Assembly: GCA_910574455.1 (NCBI GenBank)
Contig: CAJSYZ010000004.1
Coordinates: 620,001-684,000, forward strand
Length of the DNA stretch: 64,000 bases
Source: Trichaptum fuscoviolaceum
Lineage: Eukaryota; Basidiomycota; Agaricomycetes; Hymenochaetales; Trichaptaceae
Reading direction: 5' to 3'
Under the pieces are notes generated by a model. That model saw only the letters and a program-made list of their open reading frames with translations, had not been told where the DNA came from and did not search any database. Positions 32,028 to 43,620 of this stretch are shown here, piece after piece. Within the stretch, counting starts at the first letter, position 1. Each line of letters begins with the position of its first letter. The position numbers were made by a program, and so were the translations under genes.

Positions 32028-34186
32028 ATGGCTCGGCCGACAAAGAGCCAACGTACCCGTGTGCACACACTGGCCGCATCCGACACCCACTCCAACGGCG
32101 CCGTGCTGGACGAACCCCTTCATCAAGCGATCTCACAACCCCACATTCCACCGCCTCCGCCAATATCAGTTGTCACAGGATCCATTGACGATAAGTAAGC
32201 ATTTTCTGAAACACGACGCCTTTCTCATTCGCTAACCATAGGTTTCAGGGCACCGTCAGTCGATCCTTCGATTGACCTCACTTCCCCTTCCTTGCACTCG
32301 TAAGTTAAATGGTTTACTCATTCTGAAATACGTAAAATACTAATTCTACTAATAGGCCGACTTCTTCGCCAGATAGATCCACTTCTGACTATTCATCTTC
32401 CGCGTCCCTCTCGTGAGCAGTGACTATTCTTTCTCACACTAACTCTTCTTACTAAACGTACTAATGTCAGGGAGCCGACTACCCCAGACGGAAACTCTTT
32501 CGATACTCTGCTCCCCGTTATAGCCGAAAACTCTACTGAATTACACGCCAGCGTCGATCAGGAACGAAGTCCCACGAAGGTTAAAAGGTTAGCCATTTGT
32601 GCACACACGACACTCATATTCACTAATTTGTTCCATTCGCAGTTCTGCAGAGTGCTCTCCAGTACACTGCACGTTACGAGACACTGAAACTTTGCAACAG
32701 CGTGTCGATGACTCAACGAGGTCAAAGGAATGGTTCGTCCATCCTTTTCATCTGAATCCCCTCATAACTCAAATGACGCACTGTCATTAGCGTCAACGCG
32801 CAGAAATGCACAGAATCGGATACCGAGGACGTTTCACCGTCGTCAAACGTATCATCGACGTCCCACTTCAGCCAAGGCAAAACGATTGCCTCACAGGAAG
32901 GGCATATCTCGCAGTCAATGTGCGAATACTGCAAAACGTCCCATTCAGACCAACCTCAGATACACGAGACAAGTGAGGGTCCCATCACGCTCTACCACCA
33001 TGCAGCGGTGCCGGGAACTAAATCGGAGACACGTTGGACCACGGACACGGAGCTCATGTCAGTCATTTGACTTCCTTCATAACCACTGTAATGTTGTAAC
33101 ACGCTCTACGCAGACTGCAGATCATGCGCAGTAGCAGTATGGACCTGAAGATTCTTCGGTAGGCAAATACCTTCAATTCCATCCTCATCACACTAGCTAA
33201 CACCCTGATCAGTGCCGTCGACTCCGCAACCGCTATCTTCGTAGATGGCGAGACAGATGCAGGTGAAGTTCCGGTCACAACCTTCTTCGACGCCTTTCCA
33301 TCCAATGACATTGCCTATAGGTAAGAAGACATTGCGTTCGCAGATCACACGTTACTCAATTACTTATCTATAGAAAACTATTGCATCTCGTGACGCATCC
33401 CGGGAACGCATCCCTCCACAACCTCGCCTTCAGTAATCCTGATCAGTTCTACTACAAGCATAAGTTCATTAGAGAACTTAGAGACCTTAGCATCACCGCA
33501 AAGTTCTTCATGTTCGGAAAAGTCATGGTTTGTGAAGTCGGTTCAACGGGACGTGGTAAACAAATATGCATAGCTCCACAAGCCTGTACCTTTCCAAGAG
33601 CCGCGTCCGTTCTCGGAAGCATATTTAAGGTCAACAATCTCGGCTTTTACTCCTTCAAGTCCGGTGTTACCTTCTCAACAGCCCTTGAGCCAGCTGGTCA
33701 GTTGCACAACACTTGAAACCTCGAAAGCAATCACACTTATCATTCTTACAGTTAAAAGCACCAACTTTCTCAAAGGTTCACCAAAGAAAAAAATGCGCTT
33801 TACGACCACCGCCCCCCCTGTGCTTCACTTTAGTGACAATGGTATGTCCAACGCCAAACAAAATTTTTTATCACTAATTATGCGCAGTGCCTCTTTACGA
33901 TGGTCGAGGCCTAGAATTCGAACCCCAAAACTACGAGCAGCTCCCGAAACTCTCAGGTCCCATACCCATCTCCTCCTGCGCTATGGTCATATTCTCCGCG
34001 AATTCGAACAAGGCCAGTGCAGAATACATGCAAAACTACAACATGCACGACTACCCGACTATGGCATCACTTAACATCCTTGCCGCAGTCCACGTTCTTG
34101 CTCCTGACATGAACCAGCGGAAGGTCATGGTAAACGAACCAGACGACTTCATCGGCGTCGATTACTCTTCCCCATCTCAGATTTAG
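32028..34186 (+). CDS. Uncharacterised 11-exon gene, about 537 residues
   Basis: Predicted CDS join(32028..32194,32249..32299,32356..32412,32471..32587,32643..32732,32791..33057,33114..33158,33213..33320,33374..33696,33752..33841,33888..34186). Every join keeps frame with GT-AG introns of 45-59 bp, which strongly supports the model. The N-terminal third is Ser/Thr/Pro-rich and probably disordered (MARPTKSQRTR start, HIPPPPPISV). The middle has a small Cys pair, CEYCKTSH. The C-terminal half is well ordered: KLLHLVTHPGNASLHNLAFS, FFMFGKVMVCEVGSTGRGK and VPLYDGRGLEFEP. I do not know the function. The general pattern recalls a lineage-specific repeated family in agaricomycetes. The first eight introns are all phase 2. 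Confidence 0.6.
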
Positions 34187-35043
34187 ATGCGGAGTCCCCT
34201 ATTCCCCCTGAATTTTAAATTTCTACGCTCACAATACATAAAAGTCTGCAAGTAAATGTAACTAAAAAGCATAAAATATAGAATAGCTATTCTTTGGATG
34301 GCAGCAAAAAAAAAAAAACTGTGCGATTAAGCAGCACCGCCCCTAAAAAGGCATCAGTACAAATTGTGCGCGTTTTCCCTCACAAATGACCTCCGAGCAA
34401 CAGAGGTCACCAATGGTACGCACTGTCATGTGAGCTGCACGGAATGACCAAGCTTTCAGTCGGTTGCCTTGAGCATTCGCGCGACAGACAATAGACCATC
34501 GGCTAAGGGAGACCATACTTCTGTTCTTGCACTACACAAAAGTTTCAAACACTTGAAGCTGTACGGAACACGCAGTCAAAGACAAGATGCATAAGGCCCG
34601 CTATGTCTCCGACAACACAGCGATAGTGAATGGTCAAGCGCTCCCTGTATTCCGAAGACCTGCGCATCTCAAGCCAGCATGTCTTCCCAAAAGTCCCGCC
34701 TTACTTTGTCCGTTGAAAAGATTGCGATCCAAACTAGTCATACTTGATAAGTGAGCAGAAAGTGGTAAAGCCTCGCACTCGCTCGGAAAGGATAAACCAC
34801 TATTACCTGCAAGCTGCGCATTCCCTTGACCCACATACTCCCTTCCCTGGTTTCAGAACAGCCAGTTATACGACACCCGGACACGGAATCGTGAGTCATT
34901 CGAGCAGCGCCCAACGTTGGTGAAAGGTTGAACTAATGGAGAAGACCGTAGTTATCGTTCGCTCGAGAGCTTTGAAGAGTTATAGCTCACACAAGTCGTT
35001 CTTCGCTACTGATAGATCGTACAGCAATCGCGATTCACATACT
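34187..35043. other. No gene seen
   Basis: Flanking sequence between a plus-strand gene and a minus-strand gene. It contains a 12-base A run near 34306. No frame with family resemblance. Confidence 0.35.
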
Positions 35044-35855
35044 TTACAAGAAACGTACACACTGTAGCACGACGAGAACGAAACAGAAGAAACTAATGAG
35101 CGAAAGAAGGAAACAAATTATAAGAGCAAAGACCCGTAATTCCTTGCGAAGACTCTTTACTTCGTTCTCAATAGACATCAACCTCTGGCTTACGTCTAGT
35201 TCAAGTCTGTGAATAAGCGTCTTCATAATAGTGAGTTGTTCACTTGAGTACGAAAGCTAAACAAAAGTTAGATGCGGACAAGAACTAACGATCAAGTCGT
35301 ACCTGCATCAAGTCGACAGCGGTATCCAACACCATCCTAGCTCTCGCAATGCACCTTCCCATCCGTCGCAAACCTCGAAATCGCCGTGATGCCGAGGTCC
35401 ATGCAACGATTTCAAGATCCGACACGATTTTAGTGAGAGATCTATTGTATGCTCCTTAGTTTCATGCGCGTTCGTATTATATATTTCGACTAACTCAGCC
35501 ACTTTCGCCTTGAACATTGACGCTTGCGATTCTATGTCGCGCCCACTCACATGATCAAGCAAAGATTCGCATCGCTCATGGAGAGCGACAGCTAAGTCTA
35601 CACTGTCTGCGCTGTCCTACTACATATATAAGAACAAGATGAGCTACTGAAATTGATACTCACTTGCGCTTGGTGTACAACGGACTGCATTGCGCCTCCT
35701 AGGTACGGACCCGCGAGAGGCACCCCTCCGATGACCCCCGCCGCTACGTCCGCCACCCGTAAAGCACATGTAGGAAGGTCATCGGCCTTCAACAGACCTG
35801 AGTCTGTTAATAGTCCCCTGTCCATCGTCTTCATCGTACTCGAGCTTGCATCCAT
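35044..35855 (-). CDS. Helical, C-terminally membrane-anchored protein, MLKL-NTD/NLR-like N-terminus (model incomplete)
   Basis: On the minus strand an ATG at 35855 opens MDASSSTMKTMDRG, leading to VADVAAGVIGGVPLAGPYLG and QSVVHQAQ. A GTGAGT donor follows, and after an intron of about 50 bp comes DSADSVDLAVALHERCESLL and a further helical stretch. This layout (small glycine/proline-rich first helix, then LA..L...L heptads) is like the four-helix N-terminal domains of fungal NLRs and MLKL-type proteins. A downstream exon (35044-35240) gives MKTLIHRLELDVSQRLMSIE, a coiled coil, then a strongly hydrophobic helix (FALIICFLLSLISFFCFVLV) before the stop. The splice between the second and third exons is unresolved. 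A membrane-acting role is inference. Confidence 0.4.
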
Positions 35856-38781
35856 CGAGCCAGTCTTAGCTTTAGAGAACTTGAAAGAGAACCGTGTCAT
35901 TATGACTGAGAGCAAGCAGATGAGAGGTCGATGTAGAACAATGTGCGTGCAAGCGCCCAACTTTACTGACATTACACTTAAATAGCCTGGCACAGCACTG
36001 AATTCACGAGTCATGAACACAAATATAAGTAAGGCCAGTGAGTTACGCAAACACCTAAAAGCATTTGGACTCGCCTGAACCGTAAAGCACAGCCGTCCGA
36101 AGAAGCTGATGCTCAGCCGACGAAGTAAAGAGCAGGAAAAGACGACCTCAGAACGACAAGTTCATCAATGCGCCCAATGCATTCGTAAGTCATGAGAGAA
36201 CTAGCATCTCGCATTTAGGAGTTCACTGACATTACCGTCAATTTCATGAGATCGCACGGCGTACATACAGAACGGAGACCTTCGGCACATTAGTCAGGCA
36301 TCTTGAACTTCGAAACCCAAGTAGACGAGAACGGCATGGAGACGAATTCTTTTTTGATGTATTAAAGCACGAGCTCGACCAAGTACAGCAAGTGAGGGCT
36401 ACTACTGTCACCGATCGAAAAACTTTCCACATTGAAATTGCTAAAGCACAAGAACGCGAGGACGAAAAAAATCGGTTCAACTTGGAGTGCGCTACTCGCA
36501 CACATGCACACCTACGTAGGTAAGGGGACAGAGAAAGAACAAGAAAGCATTCCACAATCTAATGCAAAGTCACGATTAGCGCGCATGCATTCACACAAAA
36601 GATTTTTATCCAATTTACTTATCTTGACCAGTTAAGCTGAAAGTTCATGTACATGGCTTAAAATGACTTAAGAAAAAAGCAGTTTCGGTTCCACAATATC
36701 TGTGAACAAATTGATTCACATAAATATTGCAAAGACATCACATCACTCATGTAGCACTAAACCGCAATCATGGAGACTAACAGCACGAGCATAAAAATGG
36801 CCACTGTACTTTAACAATTGAGGTAAGCGAAAATGATAAATGGCAAAAAAAACCCCGACCGCAATCGAGAATCGAACGCAAAGCCCAAAAGCAGCTGATT
36901 ATTATCGTAGTACAGCATCGCATACCACTACACTATTTACCATGGCAAACAAGCGCTGTAACATAATTGTATGCACACTTTAAAACAGCCTCAACCAAGA
37001 TGAGCACAACAACCGCTTCGTGGTCATTCATTCGTGGCGGGGATAAGCTGGCTCCGACAGCGCTATATAATCTCTATATATCACGCGATGGCTCGTCGTC
37101 ATCACTTCTCTTAATCCCCTATAATAACTAGCTCACTACAGGTACTTACACGGAACTGATCTTTTAAATATTGTACCCATCCATTGGGTAAAGATTTAGG
37201 AAAGCATGATGGAGAAATGTGATCACGGTGACGCTGTTGATTGGGTACTCGATACTGAGAAATTGAGAGCGCTGGTCAGCCCTCCATGCATCATCATCCC
37301 ATATATACCACGCTACCCGGAATACTCGTCCATGCCGTAGTACGGAATGTTCCGACGGTGTACTACAGTACGATTCCCTATCTCCCTGAGCAACTCTCTT
37401 ACTGACCTTGTTTTCACGCGTTAATGTATGGAGCCTGTGATACGCTGTACTGCAGCCTGAAACACCTAGTTCTCTCTTTGGTCTCTGCTGCTTTTCAATC
37501 TTACACTTGTCTCACACAGAAAAGCCAGTGCGCGAACTCCTCGGGAGTCCGGGAAAATCGGTGCCAACCCCGTTTTTTGCCGTACCGTCATTGTGCTGCC
37601 GCAGTGAATGGGTGCCAATACCATTACGTCTGCTGTGTCTAACAACTCCGTCTACTTGAACCATATGTTACTCTGCTTCTCAGTCTCCCGTCCTTTCCTC
37701 TAGGTGAGAATTGGCTCAAGATTGCGTATGTTGCATACATTTCCCGATTTCCACACAAACACCTTCTGGAATGCGACCGAACATGACGTATGCGTCCTTC
37801 ATGGCAACGCTTCAGACCTCTTAACCCCCCTTTCCCCCAATACTCGCATGAAAATTCTTATCTGCCTTCTACCTCTCGTGCCCTCTCGAACTAAACTTAC
37901 AGATAGATATCTTTTCTGCCCAAACCGAGCGGTGCGAACAACACGGAAAAACTTGCCATGGCTTGTACTCGCTCGAATGCAAACCACGTCGGTAAGGAGA
38001 TGAAAGCATATCACACCCATCAAGATATTACATGTCATATACTTGAGGATTCAGACACCTCTCTTGCTCACAGCATATTCGACGCCGACATCCTTTTTTT
38101 TCACGGAGCCACAGAGCAGCCAGTCTTAAGTAGGCGCCCTTCAACTATAAAGGAACGAATGATCTTTCGCTCTGTACGCAATGTTCCTCGTTGCGCGGGT
38201 TTGCATTTGGCATCCCTCGACTGTTGCTGAAGTAGCTGTCTAACTCTCAGCCAGTTTCACCTTCTTAGCATGTGACCATTTCCTCCAATCAGTTCTATGG
38301 GACGTAGGTTGGGATCGGACCGTTTATGATTCCTCGCCGTTTGTATGATTTCCTCCCTATCATCTACGAATCGGCGAGAAGGCAAGCCACTCGACGCTCC
38401 CGGATGACCTTTCAGAGGGCAGTATTCTATGAGCATTGTTAGAGCATTCCATTGGACACGACGAGACCAACACTAGTAACATCCACTGCCTTTTCGATGC
38501 GCCTTATCTTCAAAGTTTCTTATGGCCATGGCCATTGATGGGGTTACGCGATGAAATTAATGGGTTTTAACAGGAACGCAGCGGATAAAGTTCATGGTGA
38601 CCTTGTTCTAATCGTATTCCTGAAGAGGTTAGTAGTCTTGGGCCTCGGCACTGGCAATTTACTGACATTTCAATTACGACCCTAGACACCTCGACTTTAC
38701 CGACATCGCCGCGCGCAGCGACGACTTAAGCACAAGGATCACCCGCCTTCTCCGGTCATTCCAAACAACCCTCCTCTGCTC
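35856..38781. other. Mostly non-coding; weak coding signal at 36250-36520
   Basis: On the + strand, 36250-36520 reads as a charged, probably helical peptide (RERHGDEFFFDVLKHELDQV, then IEIAKAQEREDEKNRF), but no exon partner was found. A tRNA-like relic on the minus strand lies at 36846-36946. The rest, about 2.2 kb, shows no gene or repeat that I can support. Confidence 0.3.
36846..36946 (-). tRNA. tRNA-like relic with Pol III-type terminator
   Basis: On the minus strand: A-box-like TAGTGTAGTGG, then a B-box-like GCGTTCGATTC about 60 nt on, then a run of eight T. The A box and spacing are like tRNA-Asp, but the acceptor stem does not pair and the anticodon arm cannot be placed. Probably a pseudogene or the head of a SINE. 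Confidence 0.35.
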
Positions 38782-39419
38782 ATGCTATTCAGATCCAAAA
38801 GACGTGATCTAGAACAACCTCACTCTGAGCTCGCTGCCTACGAGGAATGATGGAGAGATAGGTATTTTGACTTGAAAGCCCGGGGCTATCTCCTTCGTTC
38901 GCGACTGCATCCTGAATTGATACCGTCATGGGAGAAGTCTCGAAAATAATTGAGATCAGAAGACTGCGAGGACTACTTGAGAGTCTCGGTGAGTGAGGCT
39001 CATCTGTGGCCATGACCTATGCTTTAACAGACGTACACCAGTGGTCAAAAGTCGTTGACGCAACGCGGATATCTGTTGGAACGAAGGTTTACTTGAAGAA
39101 ATTGAACGCCAGAAAGGGCCATCTCCGTATTTCTCTCATCATCCGAGAGGCTAAAAGATCCGCATAACCACTGTGTCCCGATAATTGATAACTTTGATGA
39201 TCCTCACGATGACAAAATTGAATACATAGTCATACCTCTACTAAGGGAATTCGATGATCAACCTTTTGTATTTGTTGGTGAAGTTGTGGACTTCGTTCGT
39301 CAAACTTTGGAGGTGAGTACTGCCCCTCATCTAAGAGTTATATTCGATGATTAGCACTTCTAGTGTCTATCATTTATGCATCACGAGAATGTCGCTCATA
39401 GGTGTGCATGGAATTGATA
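38782..39419 (+). pseudogene. Kinase-like pseudogene, 5' part (interrupted in intron 3)
   Basis: It belongs to the same family as the genes at 7324 and 8995. Exon 1 from ATG 38782 reads to AAYEE and then hits TGA, where the family has Trp, before WRDRYFDLKARGYLLRSRLH. A second stop follows at SRK-TAA. Exon 2 has VVDATRISVGTKVYLKKL and then a frameshift near 39130, continuing as HNHCVPIIDNFDD and FVRQTLE. Exon 3 is again 38 nt (39364-39401, encoding CLSFMHHENVAHR), followed by a GTGTGC donor. The sequence stops at 39419, where a Helentron-like element begins. Exon 4 of what looks like the same gene is found 17.7 kb away at 57178. Confidence 0.75.
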
Positions 39420-40522
39420 TTCCCGCTACCCCTTGGGTAGCTGGGTATTCTTAGGGTATGCAACCGTGTCCAGCGCCCGCCAAAAGTCAAAAGGTCACGT
39501 GAAAATGCTTTTAAAGGGAATTCCTTCCTCTTAAGGACGGTGTTCCATTCGAAGGTTCTGATGTACTCAATTACTAATAATGACGCAATCTGAGACATCT
39601 CGTAACACCGTGACCCGAGACATCGCAGTCCTCGCCGTCGTCGCCAACGCTGTCTTCATCTCTCGTCTTTCTTGTATGTCAGACTCACATATTGGCACTC
39701 ATAACGGCAACGCGCTCTCCTTATTTGAAGCGACAATGGGATCGATACCATTAAGAGAAGGCGACAATCATACGGAGGCCGGAGGCGCGGTGAAAGTGTA
39801 TGTACAGTCCAATGCGGAGCCCGACGGACGAGCTTCGCGCGACTCCTTCCCCATCTTTCCTCCGTCTTCGAAACTCTGCTTCCCATTTTTCAACCCACTT
39901 CTGCATTTTGCTTTTACTATCCGCACTCCCGATATTGACAGTTGCAATCATCTTCCTTCAGTCAAAGCTCAGCGCAAATGCTGTTAAATAAAAGAAACTG
40001 GAGTGCTCGGAGTAAGGTACACCGTACTGCATGAGCTTAGCAGTGGAATTTCGTGCGGGGTGCAGGTGCACGTAGGTATAGGGCAGACGGGATTGCTGTC
40101 TAGCAAGGATTTGTGGGATGGAGGGGCAAGAGGTCTGTGCCCGTTGGAGGTGTGTATGTCCATCCCGTGGTTCGGAATGCGACAGCATGAGACCACCGGC
40201 CTTTCCATCGGTCCAAACAGTCCTGAAAGCGGTTGGAGGCGACCATGCCGAGAGATGCTATGTGCACGCTCGTTCATGCGCTGTAGACGGGCCTTTTGCG
40301 ACATCTCGAGCTGGTGTTGCAGTTCTTGCTTCGGGAGCGAGACAATCAGCGACATTGCAAAACAAATGTTCAAGCATTTGGAAGATAAGTTTAATGATAT
40401 TAATAGAATTTTGTATGTACGGATGTAAAGAAAAAAAGTGTTTTGTTCTCTAACAATAACTTCACGCCCATCCACGGGTAGCGGGCTCTGCTGTGAGGAA
40501 CTCACAGCCACTAACTGCTTGT
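39420..40522 (+). mobile_element. Helentron-like non-autonomous element B1
   Basis: The left end is T|TCCCGCTACCCCTTGGGTAG, forming a GCTACCC/GGGTAGC hairpin. The right end is GGTAGCGGGCTCTGCTGTGAG...CTCACAGC followed by CACTAACTGCTTG, flanked by T. The left approximately 300 bp is homologous to the left end of B2 (for example the shared GGGTATTCTTAGGGTATGCA and the CGCCAAAAGTCAAAAGGTCACGTG block); the right end matches E0 and B2. The minus strand of 40040-40370 has an open, Gln/Arg-rich frame (LPKQELQHQLEMSQKARLQR) that may be another captured gene piece, unidentified. It inserted in intron 3 of the kinase pseudogene. Confidence 0.6.
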
Positions 40523-40918
40523 CATGGAAAGATACGTGGCTGATTCCCGCTACCCCTTGGGTAGCTGGGTATTCTTAGGGTATGCAACTGTCCGCCGCGC
40601 CCGCCAAAAGTCAAAAGGTCACGTGCCACCTTCCTGGAAAGGGAATTCCTTCCTATTAAGGATGGCATTCCATTCGAAGGTTCTGATGGGCAGAATTACT
40701 ACTAGCGATGACGCAATCTGAGACATTGCGCCACGCGCAGCTTGTCTGTCCTCGCCATCGTCGCCAACGCTTAATGTGCGTCTTCTTCCTTGTCTTTCTT
40801 GTCTTTTCCTCAAAGTCGGGCTCACACATTGGCATTCCTAATGGCGACGCGCCCTCATTGAACGGACCGGCGAACGGTTCGACATCATTCCCGGTGCTTG
40901 TGCAAAATAGCACAAGTT

Positions 40919-41290
40919 AATCGTCTTAAAGAGCGAGTCCGAGTGTATTTCACAACGCCGAGACGCGAATATCAAGTGAGCAGTTTCGAGAACAGAGATA
41001 TTTGTTGGATAATTTGCAGTGTCGGGCGAGGGAGAAGAAACAAGCAGGTCGATGAGATCTGGCCACTGCTGGGAGGAATCATACTTTGCGACAATGGACA
41101 CGGCCTGTGCAACCTGCGCTCGTAATGTCGTGTCCGCTGGACTCGAAAGTGCGATCATTGCAGGGACCAGCTGACACTCCAGTTGCATCTTCTACGCCTT
41201 AGTCAAAGGCAAGTCTTCATCCTCCCATTGCCGTTTGATTGTTCTTGAGTTAGACACTGGCTGCAAGTTGCACCGAATGGTCTTGGGAGC
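40919..41290 (-). pseudogene. CSE1/exportin-2 N-terminal fragment, inverted (in B2)
   Basis: Read on the minus strand it gives LVPAMIALSSPADTTLRAQV, then AVSIVAKYD, then QWPDLIDLLVSS and NYPTNISVLETAHLIF. This is the same exportin-2 region as carried by E1-E3, including the intron position before LVPAM. Relative to the element ends it is in the opposite orientation from the E family. It is only about 120 residues, with stop codons at its 5' end. Confidence 0.65.
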
Positions 41291-41639
41291 CATCGACTAT
41301 GTACGTGGCCCGGGCACGCCGCGTTCTCCCTGGCCATATTGCAGATCGCTTAATTGGAACTCAGTGCGAGGAACAAAGGCGGGTCATTGGCGGCGGGGCT
41401 GGGAATGATGGTGTCTTTGCGAATCTCACTGCGAAACCGAGTCTCCCCAGGCCCGTAGTGGAAGGTGTGCCTATTTTACTGCATTAACATATTGCTTCTT
41501 TACTTTGTATTCCAACGGGACTGTTTCGGCTACTTTTGCTTTCCATATTCAATAGAAGACGGTTTCCGTGTTGTACCGGAGGAGATACAGAAGGATGCAC
41601 CACCATAGTACGCCGCTGCTCAGGCGGATGCTGTTCCGC

Positions 41640-41940
41640 CGCACTTGGAGACTTCAGTCCATGCGCCTCCGTCCTTATCTCCGGGAATGATGCTTCCAGG
41701 CGAGCTCTCGATTGATAGTCTCGCAACGGGCAAACTCTTCTTATATGCTTGGAACATGCTCGTTTCTATTTCCTTCCAATTTGTGGGCTTTCTCCTTACC
41801 TCCTGCATATCACACATGCGGCGAAGCTGGGTGCTCGTGCTGGTTTAGGCTTGACACTGGTGCAATATGGGTTTGCGCTGAGGACGGGCAAGGATGACAA
41901 AGGCATGGGTACAATTGGTGAAGAGAGCATGTGGCGGGGG
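41640..41940 (+). pseudogene. BSD2/NDFIP-family membrane protein fragment (in B2)
   Basis: The fragment reads MMLPGELSIDSLATGKLFLY, then WNMLVSISFQFVGFLLT, then after a frame change HITHAAKLGARAGLGLTLVQ and YGFALRTG. The order matches Bsd2/Ndfip proteins, three-pass Golgi/endosome adaptors that recruit Rsp5/Nedd4 ubiquitin ligases to metal transporters: the SFQFVGFLLTYLLHTTHAA and RAGLG-LQYG helices are diagnostic. The frame shifts between the two helices and the PPxY region is lacking, so it is a captured relic. Confidence 0.65.
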
Positions 41941-42461
41941 AAAACAGGACACTGTACCTTCACCAACACCGGCATTTGATACAGATGCGGCTGCTGAAAG
42001 TTGGGCAGCTACTCACAATGGGACTGTAACCGTGGCAGATGCTTCTGCAGCAGCAAGAGTATAGTGTATAATACTTCTGTACTGTATGTGTGCTTAAAAA
42101 TATAATGTTTTTCTTCCTCTCACTCTTGCTTCAACTGCATTCCCGGGTAGCGGGCTTTGCTGTGAGTTAGCTCACAGCCACTAACTGCTTGTTCCCGCTA
42201 CTCCCTAGCGGGTTCTAATAGCGTCGTGATTTGCACCTTTCAAAAGCAAAACCTTATTTATCATGTGACTTAAGGTCTGGACCGGTCCTCGGCAAATAGA
42301 AAAATCCGGTATGTGACTCAGTGAGTCAATTCTTCTCCTCGGAACCGAATTATGTCTCGGATGTCCCCGAATTCCTCACTAACCTCTTCTTCGTCGCCCT
42401 TGCATTCTGCTTCTATCTATACAATCCGGATTTCTTGCTTTCCTCGTTCAACTCATACTCA

Positions 42462-43620
42462 ATGCCTCCCAAGACCATTCGGTGCGACTTGCAGCCAGTT
42501 TCTATCTCAAGAACACGATCAAACGGCGATGGGAGGGTGAAGGCTCGCCGTTGGCTGAGGCAGAGAAGACGCAACTAAAGGGTAAGCTGGTCCCTGCAAT
42601 GATCGCGCTTTCGAGTCCAGTGGACAAGACATCACGAGCGCAGGTTGCAGAGGCCGTGTTCATTGTTGCAAAGCACGATTTCCCCGAGCAGTGCAAGATC
42701 TCATCGTTCAGCTCGTCTCATCACTCTCACCCGACGCTGCAAATTATCCAACAAATGTTTCTGTTCTCGAAACCGCTCGCTCGATCTTCGCGCATCAACA
42801 TGCTCGGACTCGCTCTACACGACGATCAACTTTGTTTCGAGCCGCTTCTCGGCCACCTTCCTCCAGATCTTCGAGCTCACCGCCACCAATCTGCTGAATT
42901 GGTCGGGAATTAAAGCGATTGCGCAGGGTCAGTTCGTACTTTTGTCAATCTTCTACTACTAGTACTTGACGTGTCAGGATCTGCCGCCCACCTTCGAAGG
43001 CTCGCACTCCGCTTTCTTTGGCGCCGAGCAGGGAGTGCTCACCAGGTTCCTTGCTTGGGACCCCGAGAACATACGCGGTGATCCCGACGATACGTCACCC
43101 TCTTTCCCCACCCAAATCAAAACTTCAATCTTTGAGCTCACCAAGCCATATACGAAGCGATACCCGGAGGTCCTCTCACCTTCGAATACCGTACCGGCAT
43201 TCGTCACGGCGCTGTGGAGACTTCTCGGTGGAGGCCAGAGATCAGGAATCGCGTATGACGGACTGCTCAGCCAGGGACCTACGCTTCCTTAGCACGGTCA
43301 TCCGGTCAGTAAATACGAGGCGACGTTTGCGGAGAGGGAGGTGATCAATGTTTGATCAAAGGCATAGTCGTTCGTACCAATGTCACATTACGATGTGCGC
43401 AAACTTTTCTTTCATACGCTCGTCTTTTTACTGAAACTATCTCGACCCGCAGAACACGAAGCAGAGCGATTTGAGCACGATCCTCTGTAGTATGTCCGAG
43501 TCGACCTTTCTTTTGTGGCCTCCTCGTCCATCGGCGGCCTGACTGCGGAGGGCTCTACGCGGCGTCAAGCCGCGGCCGACGTCTATTGTGAGCTCGAGCG
43601 CCGCGACGACCCCTGTACAA
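42462..43620 (+). pseudogene. CSE1/exportin-2 N-terminal fragment, longest copy (in E3)
   Basis: It starts at MPPKTIRCDLQP and runs through the exportin-2 N-terminal region: LVPAMIALSSPVDKTSRAQV, QDLPPTFEGSHSAFFGAEQG, KPYTKRYPEVLSPSN followed by VPAFVTALWRLLGGGQ, and GLTAEGSTRRQAAADVYCEL, which corresponds to the Cse1 block with conserved DTRRxAA. This longer match is what identifies the cargo of all E elements as CSE1. Several stops (for example after SQGPTLP) and frame changes make it non-functional. CSE1 similarity ends at about 43612 and kinesin sequence begins. Confidence 0.7.

Larger units (their letters stand above)
40544..42191 (+). mobile_element. Helentron-like non-autonomous element B2 carrying CSE1 and BSD2-like fragments
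   Basis: It has the same left end as B1 (TCCCGCTACCCCTTGGGTAG) and the same right end type (GTAGCGGGCTTTGCTGTGAG, hairpin, CACTAACTGCTTG). It is separated from B1 by 21 bp. Its right end is followed by a single T and then by E3, so the two are end to end. Cargo: a CSE1 fragment in reverse orientation and a BSD2/NDFIP fragment in forward orientation. Confidence 0.6.

Noticed and set aside
39984..40511. 175-codon minus-strand frame in B1 as an identified captured gene
   Set aside because: It may be a captured fragment, but no family could be named from its residues, so it is only mentioned in the B1 entry.
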